DNA of 15,003 nucleotides, from positions 1-15,003 of the forward strand of contig JACPXS010000010.1 of assembly GCA_016196415.1 (NCBI GenBank), read 5' to 3'. The notes beneath the pieces were generated by a model. That model ran no database searches. It had not been told where the DNA came from and was given only the letters and a program-made list of their open reading frames with translations. Source of the stretch: Candidatus Omnitrophota bacterium. GTDB taxonomy: Bacteria; Omnitrophota; Koll11; Aquiviventales; Aquiviventaceae. Position numbers and translations under genes: made by a program. Below, piece by piece: positions 13,650 to 15,003 of the stretch (positions within the stretch are counted from its first letter, which is position 1; each line of letters begins with the position of its first letter).

Positions 13650-13678
13650 ATGGTACCATGCGAATTGACTTCAGACAA
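13650..13678 (-). promoter_or_regulatory. Predicted sigma-70 type promoter for the msbA-like gene
   Basis: On the minus strand TTGTCT (13678-13673) and TACCAT (13655-13650) are separated by exactly 17 nt. Transcription would start about at 13641-13643, essentially at the ATG at 13640. The match to consensus is partial (4/6 and 3/6), so this is a prediction. Confidence 0.4.
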
Positions 13679-13694
13679 GGCCTTCTGCTAGACT
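13665..13694 (+). promoter_or_regulatory. Predicted sigma-70 type promoter for the gfo/idh-lpxB pair
   Basis: TTGACT (13665-13670) and TAGACT (13689-13694) are separated by 18 nt. The start would be near 13701, about 25 nt before the ATG at 13726. It overlaps the opposing promoter, so the two directions may compete. Confidence 0.5.
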
Positions 13695-13725
13695 CAGGCG
13701 GTTTCGTTCCCGCCAACCATCACCC

Positions 13726-14658
13726 ATGAAACAACCGCTTCGGATGGCAGTGGTTGGGGTCGGCCACCTCGGCTCCCGACACGCCCACATTTACGCCTCC
13801 ATGCCCGGCGTTCGCCTGGTGGCCGTATGCGATCGTGAGGCCGCCCGCGCGACCAGCGTGGCTCGCCGGCTCCGCTGCCGCGCGACAACCGAGTTCCGGG
13901 AGCTGATGGGGGCGGTGGACGCGGTGAGCCTGGCGGTCCCCACCAGCCTGCACGCGCCAATCGGGCTGCCGCTGCTGCGCCAGGGCATCCATCTCTTGAT
14001 CGAAAAGCCCATCGCGGTCACCCTGGCCCAGGCTGATGCCCTCATCCGGGCCGCCACCCAGCACGGCTGCCTCCTGCAGATCGGCCACGTGGAGCGCTTC
14101 AACGCGGCCATCCGCGCGGCGATCCGCTACCTGAGCCATCCCCGCTTCATCGAAGTCCACCGGCTCTCGCCCTACCCGTTCCGGGGCACGGATGTCAGCG
14201 TGGTGCTCGATGTCATGATCCATGATCTGGACCTGCTCCTCCTCTTGGTCCGCTCGCCGGTCCGACGCGTCGCCGCACTGGGGGTCCCGGTGCTCTCCGC
14301 CAGCGAGGATATCAGCAATGCGCGGCTCGAATTCGCCTCCGGTTGCGTCGCGAACCTGACGGCCAGCCGGATCAGCGATGAGAGCACCCGCCGGATCCGC
14401 GTCTTCCAGGAAGATCGCTACCTCTCCATCGACTACAAGGTCCAGACGGTCGAGCTCGCGCACAAGCAGGGCCCGCGGATCCGCCGGGTCAATCTACCAG
14501 TCAACCGGCGCCCGCCGCTCCAAGACGAGCTCGCCGCCTTTGTCCGCTCCATCACCACGCATGAACCGCCCGCCGTCTCAGGCGCAGATGGCCGAGCGGC
14601 GCTTGCCCTGGCCCTCCGCATCGAGCAGGCCATGCGCCGAAGGAGTGGCGAGCGATGA
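13726..14658 (+). CDS. Gfo/Idh/MocA-family sugar-nucleotide oxidoreductase
   Basis: The 310-residue protein has an N-terminal Rossmann fold with VGVGHLGSRH (10-19) binding NAD(P), the family EKP motif (93-95, lysine catalytic) in LLIEKPIAVTL, GHVERFN (120-126), and the DVMIHDLDLL segment (162-171) with the active-site histidine. It lies upstream of lpxB, so a role in modifying the lipid A sugar precursor, as for GnnA which oxidises UDP-GlcNAc at C3, is plausible; no partner aminotransferase is seen here. No ribosome binding site precedes the ATG. Its last residues (RRSGER) and stop codon are encoded by the first two units of an inverted heptamer array, which suggests the original C-terminus was altered by that element. 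Confidence 0.88.
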   Translation: MKQPLRMAVVGVGHLGSRHAHIYASMPGVRLVAVCDREAARATSVARRLRCRATTEFRELMGAVDAVSLAVPTSLHAPIGLPLLRQGIHLLIEKPIAVTLAQADALIRAATQHGCLLQIGHVERFNAAIRAAIRYLSHPRFIEVHRLSPYPFRGTDVSVVLDVMIHDLDLLLLLVRSPVRRVAALGVPVLSASEDISNARLEFASGCVANLTASRISDESTRRIRVFQEDRYLSIDYKVQTVELAHKQGPRIRRVNLPVNRRPPLQDELAAFVRSITTHEPPAVSGADGRAALALALRIEQAMRRRSGER

Positions 14659-14728
14659 GTGACCAGTGGCGAAGGAGCCTTCCCCTGACTATTCTTCCAC
14701 TCGCCACTCGCCACTCGCCACTCGCCAC
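14645..14728. repeat. Inverted heptamer array B (4 + 5 units)
   Basis: The left arm 14645-14672 divides into GTGGCGA, GCGATGA, GTGACCA, GTGGCGA. The right arm 14694-14728, read on the complement, is four perfect GTGGCGA units followed by GTGGAAG. The spacer is 21 nt. The left arm covers the stop codon of the upstream oxidoreductase gene and the right arm ends 7 nt before the lpxB start codon, so it fills the whole gap. Confidence 0.85.
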
Positions 14729-14735
14729 TCTGTGA

Positions 14736-15003
14736 ATGCCCTCCCTCTGCTTCTCCGCCGGCGACCCCTCCGGCGACGCCCACGCGGCCCGTCTCATCCA
14801 GGCTCTCAAAGCCAGACGGCCTGACCTGACCTTTGCCGGCCTTGGCGGAAGCGCCATGCAGCGCGCCGGCATGGCGCTGCTCGATGATCTCACGCAAGCC
14901 GCGGCGATCGGCCCCGTTGATGCGGCGCGGCACATCCACCGCTTCATCCGCGCCCGCCGGCTCCTCGATGATCATCTGCGCACTCACCGGCCGGACCTGG
15001 TCA
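14736..15003 (+). CDS. lpxB: Lipid-A-disaccharide synthase, 5' part (runs off the window)
   Basis: LpxB joins UDP-2,3-diacylglucosamine and 2,3-diacylglucosamine 1-phosphate to make the lipid A disaccharide at the inner membrane. Eighty-nine residues are visible: MPSLCFSAGDPSGDAHAARL matches the family signature SAGExSGDxHA, with Asp-Pro where Glu-Ala or Glu-Pro is usual, followed by the FAGLGGSAMQRAGM segment (GxGGxxM) that is also typical. The ATG at 14736 is the natural start; no Shine-Dalgarno sequence can be placed since the heptamer array lies immediately upstream. The remaining roughly three quarters of the gene lie beyond position 15003. It follows the oxidoreductase gene on the same strand. 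Confidence 0.92.
   Translation, partial: MPSLCFSAGDPSGDAHAARLIQALKARRPDLTFAGLGGSAMQRAGMALLDDLTQAAAIGPVDAARHIHRFIRARRLLDDHLRTHRPDLV

Overview
The window looks like a piece of a bacterial chromosome, high in GC, from a Gram-negative organism that makes lipid A. The reasons are lpxB and a MsbA-type exporter at the right end and the standard bacterial run rpsB-tsf-pyrH-frr in the middle. The combination of RtcB plus archease, a short EF-Ts and scattered tRNA genes fits lineages such as Omnitrophota or other PVC-like phyla known mostly from metagenomes, but this assignment is inference only. Nearly everything lies on the minus strand; only the last 1.3 kb (oxidoreductase and lpxB) reads on the plus strand.

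Right to left along the minus strand: msbA-like exporter (13640-11829), then rpsB, tsf, pyrH and frr (11729-9000) with short gaps or overlaps. Next comes a tRNA-Lys with its own extended -10 promoter, a 330-bp stretch packed with back-to-back stem-loops, a GIY-YIG nuclease and a small one-helix membrane protein. Then follow archease, rtcB interrupted by a 515-residue intein, serS and a six-helix membrane protein, closely packed. Directly behind them sit three tRNA-Ser genes (UGA, CGA, GGA), a tRNA-Arg, a TadA-like deaminase and a free-standing LAGLIDADG nuclease. A divergent promoter region at 13641-13725 separates msbA from the plus-strand gfo/idh-lpxB pair.

The left half is therefore an RNA-centred locus. 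It holds an RNA ligase and its activator, a seryl-tRNA synthetase with a complete box of UCN-decoding tRNA-Ser genes, a tRNA-Arg, and a homologue of the enzyme that normally edits tRNA-Arg. Several parts deviate from the norm. The deaminase has lost its catalytic glutamate (HAT for HAE) and the base-contacting asparagine, while the adjacent tRNA-Arg carries anticodon GCG instead of the usual bacterial ACG, so no A34 is present to edit. The tRNA-Ser(GGA) has C33 instead of U33, and the tRNA-Lys has an irregular D arm.

The most distinctive unexplained structure is a family of inverted heptamer arrays: four consecutive 7-nt units beginning mostly GTG, a spacer of 18-56 nt, then about four units in inverse orientation. 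Three examples occur (1698-1802, 1926-1999, 14645-14728), with different heptamer sequences but the same architecture. Two lie just downstream of tRNA-Ser genes; the third runs through the stop codon of the oxidoreductase. Two other, unrelated palindromic clusters begin exactly at the 3' ends of tRNA-Ser(UGA) and tRNA-Lys.
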